Part shown: positions 62,562 to 64,000 of the stretch, piece by piece
Numbering within the stretch: the stretch's first letter is position 1
Layout: each line of letters starts with the position of its first letter
NCBI GenBank assembly: GCA_035299085.1
Contig: DATGXG010000027.1
Span: 62,001-126,000 of the forward strand
Length of the DNA stretch: 64,000 nt
Reading direction: 5' to 3'
Source: Bacteroidales bacterium
GTDB lineage: Bacteria; Bacteroidota; Bacteroidia; Bacteroidales; UBA10428
Notes under the pieces: generated by a model
The model's input: the letters and a program-made list of their open reading frames with translations, nothing else
Database searches by the model: none
What the model was told of the DNA's origin: nothing
Position numbers and translations under genes: made by a program

Positions 62562-64000
62562 GGCCAATGTTTTTCAATTGTTTGATCAGATCCGGAAAGT
62601 AGTCTAATTTGAGCCGCATTTCCTCTATATCAAAATTCTCAATAGTCGATAATAACTGGTCGCCGTAAGATGCAATGAAATCAAGCTTTGAACTGCGGCC
62701 CAGATTGGAGATTTCCTGGGCAAAGGATTGAATATCCCTTAAAGGTTGCTTTTTCTCAAACATTTTCCACCTGTTGGTGAGTTCATTTTCAAAACGTTTA
62801 ACGAGCAGATTGTAATCAATGTTCTTGATTGAAGTCAAATCCACATGTCCATCAAGTATATTCCCGGGTCTGTCAGTAAAACCTGTAGTTTTCACCAAAT
62901 CAGATTTCTTTTCAGGGTGAAGCGGAGAATTAAGCGCATTTATTGAAGTCTCAGAATACTCAACGTCCCTGAAAACCACACGGAATGTACTACCCTGTCC
63001 TACCTGGCTTTTAACACTGATTGTTCCCTGCATGGCTTCAACAAGTCGCTTTGTTATAGCCAGGCCCAGTCCGGTTCCTTCATATTTTCTTGAATCCAGC
63101 TGTGAATGCTGTCTGAATGATTCAAAAATCAGCCTGAAAGAACTTTCGGGAATACCGATGCCGGTATCTGTGACACTGATATCAAGCTTCATTAAAGGTC
63201 GGACACCGCTTGTATTTTTAAGAGTGGCCTTAATAATAATTTTAATTTCTCCCTGGTGTGTAAATTTAACAGCATTACCAACCAGGTTAATCAGGATTTG
63301 CCGTAACCTGACCTCGTCAAATTTGATTTCGGCCGGAAAACGGTTTTCGATTTTTTCAATATATCGGATTCCCTTAATGGTTACCCGCAATGAAAACACA
63401 TTCCTTATTTCATCGAGCAATCTGCGGATATCGAAGAAAGTAAAGTGTAGCGTCATCTTTCCTGCCTCGATTTTTGAAAGATCAAGCAGGTCATTGATCA
63501 GCATCATCAGGTTTTTTCCGCTTGCTTTGATGCTGTTGAGATATTTAATCTGTATATTATCGGATGTCAGACCTTCAAGAAGTTCCGTAAAACCAAGAAC
63601 CGAGTTCAGAGGGGTACGAATTTCATGGCTGATATTGGCAAGGAATTCACTCTTGGCATTATTGGCTTCTTCGGCGGCTATTTTTGCTTTTCGGAGTTCC
63701 TCGAGTGCCTGGATCCTTTCCGTAATATCAAGAAGAAATCCGTCAACCCATTTTATATTATTCTGATCGTCCACTACAGCCCTACCGTTATTGGATATCC
63801 ATTTAACGGTTTTGTACCGCGTGAGTATACGGTATTCAATATTGAACTGTCTGAAATCACGTAATCCTTCCGTTACAGCCTCCCTCACATGTGACAGATC
63901 ATCCGGATGTATAATTCCTGCCATGGATTTGTTCTGGTTCTTTTCAAAATCGGCAGCTTTATAACCGGTTAAGTTCTCAATGGCATCGGTAATAAAAAGT
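62548..64000 (-). CDS. PAS-containing sensor histidine kinase, 5' end outside the window
   Basis: The frame stays open to the right edge, and the residues upstream of the first internal Met ([20 protein letters not shown]) are PAS-like, so the true start is beyond 64000. Visible parts: a PAS domain with PAC ([36 protein letters not shown]), HisKA with His in [17 protein letters not shown], an ATPase with [14 protein letters not shown] and [18 protein letters not shown], and a C-terminal helical tail of about 110 residues ([37 protein letters not shown]) resembling an HPt fold without the usual phosphorylated His. It overlaps the downstream REC kinase gene by 14 bp. Confidence 0.92.
   Translation of the reverse strand, partial: LFITDAIENLTGYKAADFEKNQNKSMAGIIHPDDLSHVREAVTEGLRDFRQFNIEYRILTRYKTVKWISNNGRAVVDDQNNIKWVDGFLLDITERIQALEELRKAKIAAEEANNAKSEFLANISHEIRTPLNSVLGFTELLEGLTSDNIQIKYLNSIKASGKNLMMLINDLLDLSKIEAGKMTLHFTFFDIRRLLDEIRNVFSLRVTIKGIRYIEKIENRFPAEIKFDEVRLRQILINLVGNAVKFTHQGEIKIIIKATLKNTSGVRPLMKLDISVTDTGIGIPESSFRLIFESFRQHSQLDSRKYEGTGLGLAITKRLVEAMQGTISVKSQVGQGSTFRVVFRDVEYSETSINALNSPLHPEKKSDLVKTTGFTDRPGNILDGHVDLTSIKNIDYNLLVKRFENELTNRWKMFEKKQPLRDIQSFAQEISNLGRSSKLDFIASYGDQLLSTIENFDIEEMRLKLDYFPDLIKQLKNIGHENK

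Overview
This window reads as a contiguous, gene-dense chromosomal segment of a Bacteroidota bacterium, probably class Bacteroidia; I cannot place it more precisely. The basis is: several promoter-like boxes of the Bacteroidota form (TTTG-N19-TAnnTTTG, best upstream of the gntR/slipin pair), start codons without clear Shine-Dalgarno sequences, Bacteroidota-style lipoproteins, and family content (KdpFABCDE with Kup, PAS/GAF-rich hybrid kinases, LytTR regulators with membrane segments, DUF3347 and DUF4395 proteins). I saw no tRNA, rRNA, CRISPR array, insertion sequence or prophage gene.

Layout. 1-2.2 kb: an XRE/cupin regulator, LemA, and an M48 (HtpX-like) protease. 2.2-10.2 kb (minus strand): a glycogen-to-trehalose operon, glgX - treZ - treY/malQ, the last being a 1356-residue fusion. 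10.2-10.5 kb: an intergenic region made almost wholly of 7-bp tandem repeats of four sequence families. 10.5-16.4 kb (minus): a class C beta-lactamase-like serine hydrolase, a slipin/stomatin-type membrane protein overlapping a GntR (YtrA-type) regulator, and PEP carboxylase. 16.5-24 kb (plus): a two-subunit ABC exporter with one degenerate ATP site, then a four-gene set (GntP/DsdX-type permease, RidA, D-serine-dehydratase-like PLP enzyme, M19 dipeptidase) that reads as a D-serine or D-amino-acid dipeptide catabolic unit. 24-29.4 kb: a lipoprotein of unknown function, a Dcp-type M3 peptidase lipoprotein, a YihY/BrkB membrane protein, a DUF3347 lipoprotein and a DUF4395 membrane protein.

29.4-42 kb is a cation-homeostasis block: kdpFABCDE (minus; kdpF is a 50-codon gene) with a small membrane-protein gene upstream, then divergent kup and a CPA2 cation:proton antiporter with a C-terminal cytosolic domain. 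42-58 kb is dense signal transduction: a 1570-residue PAS/GAF hybrid kinase (minus), a REC-PAS-HisKA_3 kinase with its LuxR-type response regulator, a chemosensory set (CheA, a short CheR, CheW, a 970-residue chemoreceptor), a MEDS-domain protein and a second hybrid kinase whose catalytic half is a close paralogue of the 1570-residue kinase. No cheB, no stand-alone cheY and no flagellar gene is present here, so this looks like an alternative chemosensory pathway rather than flagellar chemotaxis.

58-64 kb: metY (O-acetylhomoserine sulfhydrylase) directly downstream of a membrane-bound LytTR regulator, a divergent alpha/beta-hydrolase-like gene with a repeated GAATTTCACCCC motif between the two, and two overlapping kinase genes, the last running off the right edge.
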